This document shows, one piece after another, positions 1 to 13,046 of a stretch of 64,000 nucleotides of DNA. The notes under the pieces were generated by a model that saw nothing but the letters and a program-made list of their open reading frames with translations, was not told where the DNA came from and searched no databases. Origin of the DNA: Blastobasis lacticolella (Eukaryota > Arthropoda > Insecta > Lepidoptera > Blastobasidae); assembly GCA_905147135.1 (NCBI GenBank), contig LR990053.1, forward strand, positions 9,188,501 through 9,252,500. The letters run 5' to 3'. Position 1 is the stretch's first letter. Each line of letters begins with the position of its first letter. A program made the position numbers and the translations under genes.

Positions 1-73
1 GCCGCACAGTGGCAAGGCCACGCCGATCACGGCCGGCCATCTCACGCCCGCGGACAGACACGGTTCTGTGCAA
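1..73 (+). CDS. Internal exon (partial) of an unrecognised gene
   Basis: The window opens inside an open frame (from base 2) of 24 codons reading PHSGKATPITAGHLTPADRH then GSVQ, ending at a strong donor (CAA|GTGAGT). The frame closes in phase 0, matching the phase-0 exon at 4851. The composition is polar and rich in Pro, Thr and His, as in a disordered tail. I do not recognise the protein. The exon call rests on the donor, the open frame and locally raised GC; the 5' end lies outside the window. Confidence 0.5.
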
Positions 74-779
74 GTGAGTAGACACAACGAAAGTGCAAGA
101 GCAGGGTGGAGGGCCCTCCCCTTCACAATGATATAAGAGGGGATCCAAAGTTTAGTTTAGTTTATTTATCTATCATTGAAAATGAAATGTTATGTACATA
201 CAGCATTAATTGTCAATTCACAATGATATTGTCAACAACAACCTGCGCAACAAACTACGCCTGCACCAGCAATGAGTGTTTGTAATTTCAAAATTCACTA
301 GATGTCGTTACTGAGGTGTACAGCTATAAAATGACGGATCCATTTTACACCAGCCAGCCTCAGCAGCCCCACCTGGTGGTTTTTGGAATTGCATACATAT
401 TACAGTAGGAACGTTAGGTCTGTTTTCAAAATATGTCGTGCCAAACCCCGTATTGGTCGGAAACCAATGCCCGTAGTTGACAGTTGGATACTAGCCAATA
501 AAACGACTAAATTTGAATGTGACAAGACCTTACTCGCCAGTGGCGCACCTTTTGTTTAGTTTCAATGCAAGCGCTATAAAAAACTGGCTCACGTAATGAA
601 ATACAATACTTTTAGGTATAGAGGATTGTGAATTAGTTAAATTTATTTGCAGAGTCGAAAGTAGCGCCCTATGATTCTCAGTTCTCTGTCGAAGTGTAGT
701 TCCCATGTGTAATTATTTTGCTAAAAGAGGTTTTCCACAAAACATAAACTCCCAAGTGTAGTTATTTTGCTAAAAGAGA

Positions 780-950
780 TTTTGTTTTCCACAAAACATA
801 AAATAAATGCCTGAAGATGAGTAATTCGAAACCGGTTGCAAAATAATAAAAATGGTATAATAAAGTGGAACTAGTGTACAAAAAGTGATTTAATTCATAA
901 TAATGGAGTTCCATCATGAAGTGACAACACAAAGTGTTAAATATTTAAAA
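780..950 (+). repeat. Interspersed repeat with GCCTGAAGATGAGTAATTCG core
   Basis: About 140 bp here, including the core and the following AACCGGTTGCAA, recurs in reverse complement at about 37,074-37,215 and again forward at about 37,265-37,356. The class is unknown. Confidence 0.6.
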
Positions 951-1899
951 CAGAACCACTTTGAAGTCGCAGTAATCTGTCTCCATACATCTGGTGGTAC
1001 AGTAGCCATTTGGTTTAAAAATAGACTACGGTACTATTCTAGCAACTTTTGGCGGTAAATGATAGACAGGAGTTTGTTTCAATTTATCGTATTTCATTTA
1101 TAGTTATATGCATGCGATGTAGTTGTTTTTTAGTTACGTGTGTAATATTTTCCATGTCGAGTTCGTACACATTTTATTTTTTGTCTTGTGTCAAAACTGT
1201 GAATGTATATTGGTGTATTTATTTTTTAGCTGTTGAAGAATAAGCATTTTCGGTATGTCAAATTTCCGGGATCCGTGTCAACGGTCAGTTTAAATTTTGC
1301 GACGTAATTTTTTGTGAGCGTCTGCATGGTGCTTTGAACGGCATTCGTCACTGTACTGTTTGCAAGGCTCTCGATCGTAGTCTATAAAAACATCTTGGCG
1401 ACAATATTCCATCTCGGAGGTGCTATCGCGCGCGAGGAACCGGGATCCGCCTGAGCCATGATCCGGGGGGGGCGACTCTCGTGTTGTGACATCTTAAATC
1501 CGACATTTTCTTTGGGCAAGAAACTTTATTAAAACATTACTGAAATTGATCTTCGAGAATATGCGACTGTCGAAAATAATTGGCAAAATATGTTTGGCTG
1601 CAATAGACATTTCGATGTCATTATCAATTGAGATATGTAGCTAGAAAAAATATAGAATTTGAGATGTCACAGCACGATAATTAGGCCCTTGGAGACTCGT
1701 AGCCTGTGTGGTCGAAACTAATATTAATAATAATATACCGTCGTATTATGCCAACCGGCCCCTGATACTGTTCAAGCAGTCTCAGGGTTGATCCTTACAC
1801 CTTGAGGTGTAGGTTGAGGACTGACTTTAGAGCATGTCTGCATTGCCCTGAGTTGTGTAAGAAGTAATTCAGAAGAAAAAAAGCATAATAACCGGTGTT

Positions 1900-1996
1900 C
1901 TTATAATTTTATGCTGTCTTTAGCAATTGCAAAAGGCCATAGGCTGCGGTGACTGCTTACCATCAGGCAGGCTGTAAGCTTGTTTGCCACCTTAGT
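1900..1996 (+). repeat. LINE/SINE 3' tail, TGACTGCTTACCATCAGGCA family
   Basis: A run of about 70 bp containing TGACTGCTTACCATCAGGCA and then TTGTTTGCCACC, ending in a short A-run. It recurs at 39,218-39,297 and 52,250-52,322. The constant 3' end followed by A residues suggests a retrotransposon tail. Confidence 0.7.
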
Positions 1997-2202
1997 GGTA
2001 TAAAAAATAAATTATGTTGGGTCTAAAGAAGAAGAAATATTTTAAGTATAAGTTTAATAAGTAAATATAAGTTTTCCAAATAAGATTCTGATTCATTCTG
2101 ACGCCAACTAAACTTCTGCCGCAAGGAATATTTATCTCCTTAAAATTATATATGTAATGGGGTACAAATACCCACAATTATTAGTAGTAGAGTAGCATGG
2201 TC

Positions 2203-2345
2203 ACGTAGGTTGGATGGCAGTCGCTCCACTGTAATTACCTGATCGGCCAAATCCTGGATCATGGTCAAGGCGGACCCCGGGCCCTAATGCGAGAGCACAT
2301 GCACATCCAGGACATCAACGCCAAGATGATGATGATGATGATTAG
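2203..2345 (+). repeat. SINE body fragment (family B)
   Basis: Contains the module 'GGATCATGGTCAAGGCGGAC ... AACGCCAAGATGATGATG', shared with 25.8, 37.7 (minus), 49.1 (minus), 49.7, 51.9 and 55.2 kb. The full-length relative at about 55.0 kb has a tRNA-like head, so this is a 5'-truncated copy. Confidence 0.75.
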
Positions 2346-2530
2346 GGGTAGGACAACATGCGAACGAAGTCGCACCGAATGAAAACGAATAGGCTTCTGC
2401 AAACAGTGCTGTGACTGCACCGATTTTAGATATGTGTGCTTCTGAACGCTTAAAAACACTGCCAATATTCATTCATATTATTATTAGATTGGTGTGATGG
2501 CTGAATAGGTAAATTCTAATATTACGTAAA

Positions 2531-2642
2531 CTTGGAATCTCCAACCCGCCTGCCAAGCGCGGAGATTATGGCAATAACCTCCCCATTCGTGGAGAGGCCC
2601 TAAGTCCTGCAGTGGACTGTTGTGGGCTGTGATGATGATGAT
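2531..2642 (+). repeat. SINE fragment (family A)
   Basis: This is the 3' half of the family A SINE (CCAACCCGCCTGCCAAGCG ... GCAGTGGACTGT ... GATGATGATGATG), truncated on its 5' side. Better copies lie at 12,453, 42,770 and 53,965. Confidence 0.75.
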
Positions 2643-3715
2643 GAACTTGTAAATTGTAGTAGACTGTGAGGTCACTTAAGAAAAGCTCATCTCTGGGATA
2701 CCATTATATACTCTGGCGTATCTCTGGGATACCATTATGACAATCGGTTGCATTTCAGAGGACAGCGGTTGAACCACTCAATTAATTATTTCATACAATT
2801 TGTTGAATTTGTATAAATGCACGTAAATTGAGAAAGTTTGACCAATGTTTTGGGTCTCCAAAACTTCAGCTGTACAGTTTTATTTCTCTCCGTACAATGA
2901 AATTATCTCTGCACAAAACAGAGTCGACCTTTAAAAAAATTGCAAATTCGTTTTTAATGTACGAATTGTATAACACTGTACACTTCCTTCTGAAACACAA
3001 CCGTGCTTGGTTGCCAGACTGTCTTAGTGGTGGTCCAAACACACGTCAGAAGGTCAACATTTGATGCTATCCCCTAGTCTATAACATTATACCCATCAGC
3101 CATAACAGCAAGATCTTAAACGGAATAAGAAATAATTAATACATGTCACCTTTCAAATTAATTACGTCATATTTCTTTGAAAACAGCTAATAAGCCAGTG
3201 TAAAATATTACTTAGATTTACCTTGTTTTTTTTTTAATTTAATTCTTTAGACTTATATTATTATAGCTTCTACTCTCATTTATGAAAGCATGAGATTTAG
3301 TTTTCATTAATATTACTGCTAACTAAAATGCTTAACAATCGTAATATCGCTATGTATTTATCATACGATTTTCAGTGAGTCTATTGTCTAACGTCCGATT
3401 TCTAGTTGTGTATATAAATAGGTTATAGAATTTAAGACTTTCGGGGGTTTTTGACTACACTTTCACTGCTACAACCAATGATACTAACTGTGGTAACAAA
3501 CCCGATAATATATGTAGTGAAAGTGTAGGTATATAATATATCGTTATATCTGTATATAATTTTGATTAAATATGGTGAGGTTCCCCTTAACAGGGTCACG
3601 GAAATCAATATTCGCTCCACATACAAGGAATAGTCCCTGCCTAGGATGATCCCCGATCAAAATTATAGTCTTATAAGGCAATAGTGGATAGGGTTATTAG
3701 ATTAGGGCTATGTAG

Positions 3716-3860
3716 CTTTTTTTTTTATATCATACAGTAGGCAAACAGGCAAGCGGGCCACCTGCTGGAAAGTGATCACCACTGTCTATAGACATTAGCA
3801 ACACCAAGAGTATCGCCAATGCGTTGCCCACCTCTATAACACGTTGCTCTGGCAGCAAAA
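3716..3860 (+). repeat. SINE-like repeat (family C)
   Basis: Begins after a T-run and contains GCAAACAGGCAAGCGGGCCA followed by GTCTATAGACATTAGCAACA and CAATGCGTTG. Same family as 35,264-35,418 and the split copy at 44,791/45,829/48,503. Confidence 0.7.
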
Positions 3861-4850
3861 AGACAAATGCCCCTCCACTGCCAAAGCCTCGGTTACCAAA
3901 TCCCCACCCCATGGAGCACTGGAAACCTTACTCACCGACAGAAACACAACACTATTTAAAAGAGTATTGTTTAGCTGCGGCATTCTGTAAGGTGGAGGTA
4001 CTTCCCCAGTCGGGCGGCTCCAATTCGAACGGGATACCCCGCTATGCCCTACCTCTCTTAAAATTTATCTAGTAATAACTCCAACTAGCGGAGAGTGGAA
4101 CATAACGTCAAATCTTCTTTTGACGGAAGGGCAGCGTAGGTGATCCTACGTTAGTTATCGAGTATAGGAAGAAATCCTACTTTGTAGCGATAGTAGAAGT
4201 GTAGGAGACCCACGTTTTGCTCGATGACGTGGGATACCCTACGGTGCCCACACAGTCTAGTACCGCTCAAGCTGTATAAACATGAAACAAATTAGAATCT
4301 GATTCACACTGCACGAACAAATACCCATAGGCATTTTGAATGTAGGCATATAGAATAGGGTTTAGACACCGTAATAATATTTGACTGAGTATGTAAAGAG
4401 CGCTATATTAGTATTGTTTACATTACACAATTTCCTCATTAGAGTATTTATTCATCTATACCAGAATTGGTGTTTCTTTTACAAATTATACAGTGATGAA
4501 CAATCAACAAAATAAGCAGTAAAACTGCCAACAAAATATTTGTATGCTGTTAGACTAAAATAATATCTCGATTTTCGAACGTTTCATTATGAAAGTGAAG
4601 TGAGTGAAGTGAAGGCCTCTCATTACTTCTAATGTGTCCCAATAATGGAATAAATACTACATAATACGATGTTCTCTCCAGATAGAGGGTGAATGTCTTC
4701 CATTCCATACTATTATGAACCCTATCACCTTCCGCACAAGATAAATCTGTATATAATTGTCTACAAAGAAAACATCCCTGCCCTAAAACCTGTGTACTCG
4801 TAAGTATGACTATAAAATTCCATATTTTGACATGCGATGCTCTTGCGCAG

Positions 4851-5009
4851 GTGGTGAGCTCCACCAACGGGGAGCTTGGAGCGGACGACCCCACTGCTGG
4901 GCATAGCAATACGCCCATAACGCAGCCCCATCACGAGGTCGACGTGGTTGACGACACCAAGTCAGTGTTCCAACTGTATGCATCGTATTTCGTTTCTTTT
5001 CTTTTTTAG
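4851..5009 (+). CDS. Candidate terminal coding exon of an unrecognised gene
   Basis: After an acceptor (TCTTGCGCAG|GTGGTG) the frame runs 52 codons to a TAG, starting [20 protein letters not shown] and ending in FVSFLF. Phase 0 at its start matches phase 0 at the end of the exon at 1-73, so the two can join. The first two thirds are polar and acidic; the last 15 residues are hydrophobic, which could also mean the true exon stops earlier at an unseen donor. No further + strand exon is visible for 50 kb, so I take it as the last exon. The protein is not recognised. Confidence 0.45.
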   Translation: MVSSTNGELGADDPTAGHSNTPITQPHHEVDVVDDTKSVFQLYASYFVSFLF

Positions 5010-8000
5010 TTTAAGTTCGTCTGCACATTTATCACGTTTTTCCTTGTGCTGATAAAATTTAACAGACATGTAGCCAGCAGCAATAGTAGGTATTCATTTT
5101 GTTACCATGTATCAATTTCTGAAGCTTTGATATATCAAAGTTATTGTGGGATGGTTCTCAACATCCAAACTAGCTAATGTGTCTCATACACGTTTAGATT
5201 AACCTGACATAATGTGGCAGACTTACCTCAGTAAAAACTGCACAGTTTAAAACTTATAGTTAAAAATGAATGTGTAGCTAAGTAGAATCCTTTGCAAGAT
5301 TGCTAAGATATTATGTTTTCAGTACAGCGGCTTAAATTGGAACTTAATGTCGCCATTTGAAATGTTATTTTGTTGTTAACTAATGCGTCACCGTCATCGG
5401 GTCTGCCAATATAATAACATAACTGTTTAATTCTGCAAAAGATTTCAATGTAATGAGCTAGTTTTGACGCTAACTTGGCATTATGATTGCAATTATGTAT
5501 TTCATCATTTATTGTTTAACAAAAGGAAAAACGTGGTTGTAACCTGATTCGTTGGTGGGTTGTGTAACTCCTTTTCTATTTCAAAACACTGTTTCAAAAA
5601 CTCATGTGACGACCTCGCCGCCGAATCGGTAACGTGCAAATGTAATTTTATGTTTCTTTATTGTCACTGGCTTTTCGGTGTAACTACTATGAAAGAGTAT
5701 TTTTGTACCAAGTCTCGTTGGTTTTGTTTATGTGAGTAATATAATATCTCATTTCCTATCAATTAATTATTCTGTTATTACCACATATATTTTGATATTT
5801 CATAGTATGTTCCCAAAGCCAGAAGAAAGGGAAAGCTTTTTCTTTAAAAAAATATCTGTTTCATCTTTTAAATGTTAAATGGGATATTCTTACATGTTAT
5901 GTAAAAAGTATGTCAAATCTATCTGTGCATGATTTATGTCAACGTCTTCTTGTCTTATCGGTTACGTGTTCTGTTTTCTTATAACAATATGACACAAAGA
6001 AAAATATTTAAAGGGGTGACTGTGATTCCAAAATCCATCAGATGCCGCTACTGAAGCGTAAGGTAAAGGTATAAAGCCTTGTCATTGACTGCAATGGGTA
6101 CGTCAGTTTTAATCTGTCGTGTCTGCCGACAGTATTCTGACAGCAGACATTTGACCCGGGGCTCTGGGGCCAACCACTATCTCATGGGCCCAAGCCAACC
6201 TCACCTGCTCGTGGTCCCCCTGCTGGCATATGGACGAAGTTTTCGCGAACCGGCTTTTCTACGGGTAGTCACCATACGTAAAAAGCCAAGTCACCGCAAA
6301 ATTCCAGCATAGAGCGTTGCCGTGTAACAACGGCGCGTAGGTACATCGGCAATTTCTGTTGCAATTAGTTCCACCTCGATGGATTTTGATGAAATTTGAA
6401 GTTCCACCTCTAAAACTATTTCTACTCCACTATTATTGTACCTATATAATTTTGATATAATTAAGTAATAAAATTGTCGTCCTAACTTACTTTCTACCAC
6501 CACATCCGGTCCGACGGCAGACGTTTTAAATCTTCATACAGGCAATCCGTCTATTCCAGATGTTGTTGCTTCTTCAAGCGCAAAAAGAAGAAGTGCGCCG
6601 CGCGCGCAGGCAAGTGACGCGTGTGTTCGTGACCCGCCCCTCGCCCCGCTGTTCGCCCCCGCATCAGGAAATACCCGCAGAATTGATAGTTCACCCAGAC
6701 TTGCAAGTGTCATCAACGTATTCACTCGAGCCACACCGGCGGTATGTAGCGGCGTTACGTAAAATATGATTTTCGTAGACGTTATTTGGATTTTTGTGAG
6801 GACTTGTTGAGGCCGAATCCTCGTCATGTTCGAGGTTGGGTTATATCGTACCGCCGGAGTACTAGTAGGATTTATTTGTAAGCACGTCCAATTCTTAGTA
6901 CACTGGTAGAGGCCCGACCGTTATCTGAACACGTGATGTCTCAGTAGCTCATGTTTTATCGTGTGACGTGTCACTTGAAACTACGCTGTCACTGACAAGT
7001 GAAAAATTGTTCATGTGTTGACTATCGATTTTTCGGCACCACAAGCCAGCAATGCACATCCAACCCAGATAAATTGAGTTACAATTTCTAACACGACTAT
7101 AAATTCAATTCAATGCTCTTCAAATACTTCTGTCAGACTTATAAAACAGCCTATTAGTCACTGCGACCTTGGTTCCGCGTTTGGTGATCACTAAAAATAT
7201 TGTAATTAGAGAAATTTATGCTATCAGTTCACACTGTTGAGGCTCACCATTGTCATTGTAATTATTCCAACTTGCTATGCTATAACAAATACAAAGAAAT
7301 ATATAAATATACATACATTAATATTGTTATAAGCTGATTTGGAGTAAGCAATAGAGAAGTTCGTTGGGTGCCTGCAATTGCTGCGATACTCAATAAAGCA
7401 GACCCACATTGCTAGAAGTGATAATAAGTGTTAAAGCCATGGCCCAATGTTCATTAAGGGTGCGGATAGCATGTTTCATTTTATGTTCCCGTCCTTAGTA
7501 AATTATGTTTCGTTTTCACCGGTATCTTCCGAAAGCTTACTGTAGGTGGTCAGTTTCATTCAATCTTCTATAGAATGTAGCTTGCACAGCTCAGTAAACG
7601 CGAATGCATAAGATGCAAGCATTTTAGTACCGTACTGATCCTAACTAGGCTATAACTATATCAGAATCACGACGTCTTGGTCACCAACTCACTCGCATTA
7701 TTATTTGTGTCCATTCCAACACATGTTTTGTTCGAACAAATCCGCTGATTTGTGCATTAAGTCATTGATCATTCATTATCATAACCAACTGTAGTTTTAA
7801 AATAAATACTTGAGCAGCTCCAGAATTAAATTTAGTTCATCAAACTGTTTTATCAGTTATTATTTTGTTGATAAAACATGCCTTTGGTAACACTAAGTTT
7901 ACTTCTTAGAATAGCGCTTACTAGTTATATTATCGTCTCGCTTTGTCCCATTAGTGAAGCAGTGAAACGTTATTTTTTTACGCCCTCGATGATTTTAATT

Positions 8001-11000
8001 TCTACGAATGATGTGTATCTATGATTCCTTGTGTAACGCCTACCATAACATAGGAAAGTCGTGACTATGCTAAGTTGTTTGTCGAGAACTGCCCAATGAA
8101 ATCTAAAATGTTCGACGAATACAAGAGAGTGTATTGCGAGATATATTTTCATATATCGTCAACTACGGAATGTTTGTACTGTAACTCTGATAATAAGTGA
8201 CAATTTTGGATTCCATAGTGCGTTCGGTTCGATGCGTTGAGTGCTGCGAAGGCGTTCCTTGCAGTTATAATTTCGATGACAGGTTGTGATTGCTGGATGC
8301 TACCATTAAAATATTTAATATACTGTAAAGATCTGTTACATGTTTAGTGTAACATTTTAAGAGCTTGTTTTATGTATTTATTCGTCTATCTACTATTAGT
8401 TACTTGTAATGAAAGTGTTACGTGAAACGCACCTTGCAGCATTCAAAACATTGATAGTATGAATATTGTAGGTTATAATTTTATTTAGTCATTGTCTATA
8501 CCTAAGTTCAGTTTGTGCGAGAAACAAATATGATAATAATAATTATTTAAATTGGCTTCGTTCCTATAGTGACGCCACGTACCTACTTTCCTATCTTTAT
8601 TTAATGCCTTCTATATTGTTATAGATATTAATGACTTCATGCAATTTTATGCAATAAGTAAAAGTTAGAAATAACAAGTTAGTGACGACTACAATGTTCT
8701 TTTGCAGTATGAACTTAAACATTGGTTAATCACTTGTCGAAAGAAATATGGTATGTTATTTATTAACGTGCAATAATTTATGTAAAAAATTCATTACAAT
8801 AATGTAAATTTAATTAAAAAATGACGTGTTTCAATTGATGTAACCCGTCGAGTCCCGGCTTCTATGTATCTTCTACAAGACTGATTGGAACATTTCAAAT
8901 TGTGTACAAACCACTACGCGGTTCTGGGCTCATGTCAATTTAATATTGTTGCAATTCGATTTTCTTGGAAGGCCGTGTCTGCGGCGACGTTATATCATTA
9001 TTAGAGTAGGTGAGGCATGATAAGGGTCGGACGGGGCGGTCGTTCGCACTGCAGCCTTTCTAAGTATTATGACGCCTCGTCCATACAACTCCTGGGACAC
9101 GCTTCACGACATACCGACACTGCTGAACTACGCAGCCGGTATTCCAGAGTTGTGGACCCGTATCGCCGGTCTAGTAGTTTATTGAGAGTTTGAAGTCGAA
9201 CTGCGAATAGACTGAGTATTGAAGTGATCGGTAGGCGCGTCACACGCTGCCGCGGGCGCCGCCCCGCCTCCCAGGCGCCGATACAACGTTGATGGTGTAA
9301 AAATTGTACAGCTTAGGGAAAACATTTGTATATTTTTGCTTGGAAATGGTTATGCGGCAAGGATCGAGACGCGAGGGTAGATGGCTTTAAGGATGCCATG
9401 GCACCGGCCACCCGGAAGCGGATACGAGAACGGCATTTTATAAGATATTTCGGATTAGTCACAGATAATGTAGTCATCACAAAATTGTATCCCCTGCATT
9501 AGGAATTATTCGTTTGGGCTAAGTATGTTTGAAGTGTTCTATAACATAAAAAACATCTTGTTGTGTCGTTTTCATATTTTTAGAGAAAGTATAAATAATG
9601 CGAATATTGTCGATATGTAAAAGGGATTTTTAAAATGAACTCCTTAAAAATGTTTTTGATAAATTATTGTGAACAAATAAAAGTATTCTCCTCGTTAAAA
9701 AAATCGTTAAATAAATACATAATTGTACATCAATGCAGTATAATCGAATGTAATAAATAAACCTAAGTTTTAAAACAAATGATTAATACCATAGTTGTAC
9801 CTAATTGTTACTTTCTATTTGCTAGATAGAATAATCAAATTAGATGGAGTATTGAGAAGTGAATATTCGTGATCATAATACACCTTAACGATTCGGTCAA
9901 ATGAGTCTTTAACTATGGATAAGTTAGAGTTTGTGCGGTACAAATCTCGTGGGTGGCGGTCGTCGACCGGGCGCCGCGCAGGGACTGGAAGCAGGCGAGA
10001 GATTTGCGACAGACCATGTTAAAGCTTGATCACTGAACATTATGGAGCACCGTTGTTTTGTTCTTGATTTGAAAATGCTGCTATGTAAAATATGTAAGGT
10101 ATGTTGTCGTGAGGCGCCGCAAGCCTCGCCGCGGACGCTCGTACTGTGTAGTTAATTTAAATTATAATTTTTAAAGTTCGCTTACTGAGTAAGGTCATTT
10201 CAGTCGGCTTGAGGACGCACGGGAAAGATTTTTGAGCTATAGTTATTATTAACTTTATGTATGATAATACAAGATGCTTTTGAAAACTGAATTGAATTCT
10301 TATTGTAAGTAATAAATACATAATTAATATTCATAGAAACAGTTCTCAGTGTTTATTTTCTTTTCTGTAAGATGTATGGTAAAAAAAAATTTGCATAACG
10401 CAATTTGACTTGTATTCAGTTAAGGTCACAACCTGTTCGAAAATACGAAAATATTTGTTAACTCATAATTAAATAAAGCTTATTATAAGAAATTGGTTTT
10501 ATTCTTTGCGTGTGACGAAACCTGTTATCCCTTTAGCAACCGGTTTTAATGTCCGGTGCTTGTTTTCGCGAGCAGCCTGTTGTGTAAAGTTCAATGAAAT
10601 GGAATGGTAATGCGTGGGTGGGTAGCTGACGTATGTACATGGTAAAACCTACGTAGGTGACGCTTTATCGAACGTGCAAGTGATGAAGCGATTTCGTAAA
10701 GGTCAATGATATGGGTCCACGTCGTGGCTAAGATACACGTTTTATAGTGAGGCGTCAAACGATTGCTTCAGAGTAATTTTGTTGGGACATAGAAGAATGG
10801 CTTTTGAAATATTGTAATGAGAATGCGACGCTATCATATGCGTTCATGGGATATTTTGTAGCACGAACCTAAGACCTATTATAATACGGGACGGAAAGTT
10901 TAAATAAATGAAAAGAGTAATAACGGTATGTTATGTATGTCCCAATCTAAATACTTACTTATTTGGTTTTTAAAATGTTTGCAATAAACTTTACAAAACC

Positions 11001-11164
11001 TTTCTACGAGGGAAAATCATTATCTGTTACTCTACACTTTTTGAGTCTTTTTGTCAGACACCTCACCAGAGTTGAAATACTAGTTAATTAATTAATAGTT
11101 TTAATAACAAGTCATATTTGTAGTATAACCCTAAAAATAACAGAAGTATTTATCATGAGTAAAG
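5010..11164 (+). other. Possible long 3'UTR, then intergenic
   Basis: About 5.5 kb of AT-rich DNA without convincing coding frames and unusually poor in the repeat families that fill the rest of the window. Several AATAAA-type signals occur, notably near 9,755, 10,310 and 10,470. Very long 3'UTRs are common in insect neural genes, so this may be the UTR of the gene ending at 5009. A short segment near 6,040-6,080 resembles one near 290-340. GC-rich islets near 6,590-6,670 and 9,235-9,290 have no assigned role. Confidence 0.35.
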
Positions 11165-11200
11165 AAATTCCATTTGCATTAAAAAAAATTTACTAGGTAC

Positions 11201-11444
11201 GCTCGTCTAGTCTAAAATGACGCGCCCCACTACTAAGTTGATTTCGATGTGTGAGTGCAACCAAACTTGCAATGCAACTGTGCAATCAAACGACGCGTGC
11301 TCCGACGTTGCGCGTTGGTGTCTCACCGGCAACTGAATGACCAATTACAACGGCATTTGTACCTATATGTATTGCGTCCATATTTTAAACTTGCTTGTGT
11401 GCGTTAATGCGATAGTGGGGCGCGTCATTTTAGATTAGACGAGC
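11201..11444. mobile_element. MITE with 32-bp terminal inverted repeats
   Basis: The ends are 32-bp inverted repeats with one mismatch (left end starts GCTCGTCTAGTCTAAAATGA; right end finishes TAGATTAGACGAGC). The element is absent from the paralogous segment near 18,742-18,760, where flanking TACTAGGTAC runs straight on to ACATGATGGAAG. It is too short (244 bp) to encode a transposase. Confidence 0.8.
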
Positions 11445-11795
11445 TCCTACCTACTTACATGATGGAAGTTCAATACTTACGACCAACATCTACAATGGTG
11501 CTTTTGGTCCACGTTGTAAAATATCAAAGTGGGCGTTTTGGTGGGTCAGCGCAGACTGACTGAGTGCCGAAGACTAGCCCTAGGTCGCACGTAAAGCAGC
11601 CAAGACCCGAGATTCCCAAAATGATTTAAATAATTTTTAGACTATTATAGCCTCTTCGCGGCAGATTTTTTCTGCTCCGCCGCTCGTCAGTGTGGTTTTG
11701 CTCCACAATAGATACCTTCGTTAAACAAATTTCAATTTCAATCACTGCAATGTCAAAACTAAACGAAATTTCATGAAAATTTACAATGTTGTAAC
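11445..11795. repeat. Duplicated segment, copy 1 left module
   Basis: From ACATGATGGAAGTTCAATAC onward this matches 18,757-19,090 with few differences. The match resumes at about 12,950 after the inserted hAT element (partner 19,091-19,178). Confidence 0.8.
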
Positions 11796-11802
11796 TTACA
11801 TC

Positions 11803-12921
11803 TAGGGTTGCCACCCGTACTATAATATATAGTATCGTACTATATTTTAGTCATTTGTACTATATATTATAGAAAAATAATATAGTACGAAAACTGTCGA
11901 GGTTTTTTATTTTATTTTGTAACAGGAATGCATGTCCATTGCCCAGCGCAGCATAGATATTTTAATATGAATTTAATGAACTCAACAAATTGAAAATTTA
12001 AATTAAATATTTATTTGTAAATGTACTTATTAGAAACCAAATTTTGTTTTCTGTGGATATTGGATAAATTAACTGATGGACTAAATTGAATTATCGTTTT
12101 GTTTACACATGAAACTAGGTTACTGTATAGAAGTATACAGAATTTTTGATTTTCAGAAGCACAAGTTTCCTTGCTCGTAATTTCTTATTTTATCTCCATT
12201 CCTGCAACTTCCTACAAACTACAACATTTATGGGAAGTATTTTTTCTGTAATGAATATAAAATCAAGAGAAGAGAGGAATAGAGCATCGATTATTTTAAT
12301 AAAAATGTAATTTTTTAAGTATAAATATTTCAATAGTGACTAAAAATAAAATAGGTAAAAATAAATAGTTTATGAAAATATGTTTATGAACATAGTTTAT
12401 GTTCTATGTATAATAAGTATGTATTTAAAAGTATTTAAGTAGTATATCAGTTTTTGCCGTGTGGTGTCCGGCAGAGTAGAATAGCACCAACCCCTTACGC
12501 TCATGGGTGTCGTACAAGGCGACTAACGTTTTCGAGACAAAAGATCAAGAGTCTCCGTAGTCTGGAAAATGGGCAGCAGCATTTTTCATTGTTATATTTA
12601 AACACTGCGATCTCCAACCCGCCTGCCAAGCGTGGAGATTATGGCAATAACCTCCCCTTTCGTGGGAGAGGCCCGAAGTCCTGCAGTGGACTGTTACGGG
12701 TTGTGATGATGATATCAGTTATCTAGCACCCATAGCACAAGCTTTGCTTAGTTTGGGGCTAGATGGCGCTGTGTGAATTTGTCCACGAATATTTATTTTA
12801 TATTTATTTAAAATAAATGTGTACTTTTTATTGAGCAAAATTTTCCAATAGTACCTACTATATTTTTTGCTATTAGATAAGAAAAATAATATATCTCTCC
12901 AAAAAAAAGGTGGCAACCCTA
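11803..12921. mobile_element. Non-autonomous hAT element (TAGGGTTGCCACC ends)
   Basis: Inverted ends TAGGGTTGCCACC / GGTGGCAACCCTA are flanked by the 8-bp direct repeat CTTACATC at 11,795-11,802 and 12,922-12,929. The 8-bp duplication and TAG-type ends fit the hAT superfamily. The interior is AT-rich with repeated TACTATAT motifs and no transposase frame. It carries a later SINE insertion (12,453-12,711). The paralogous segment near 19,085 lacks the element. Confidence 0.88.
12453..12711 (+). mobile_element. SINE (family A), full-length copy
   Basis: A 259-bp insert running from the GCCGTGTGGTGTCCGGC region to a GATGATG tail, flanked by a 9-bp target duplication ATATCAGTT (12,444-12,452 and 12,712-12,720). 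It lies inside the hAT element, so it is younger. The copy at 53,965-54,223 has exactly the same length. Confidence 0.88.
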
Positions 12922-13046
12922 CTTACATCCCACAAGCAACATACCTATCCCAAAATTCAATGCCATATTGACCGAAGTGCTGATTGATACACAAATTCAA
13001 AAGTAACAAATTGTAACGGTGGCGATCAGTTGTTTTCGCTTGCAAT

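Larger units (their letters stand above)
74..4850 (+). other. Putative intron, repeat-bearing
   Basis: This lies between the two candidate exons. It is AT-rich and holds old repeats listed separately (LINE tail near 1.9 kb, SINE pieces near 2.2-2.6 kb, a SINE-like repeat near 3.7 kb). A motif near 800-930 ending in a short A-rich stretch recurs in the CREB3-like intron near 37.1-37.35 kb, partly inverted. About 4080-4280 contains several short inverted segments I could not assign. I see no convincing coding exon. Confidence 0.4.
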
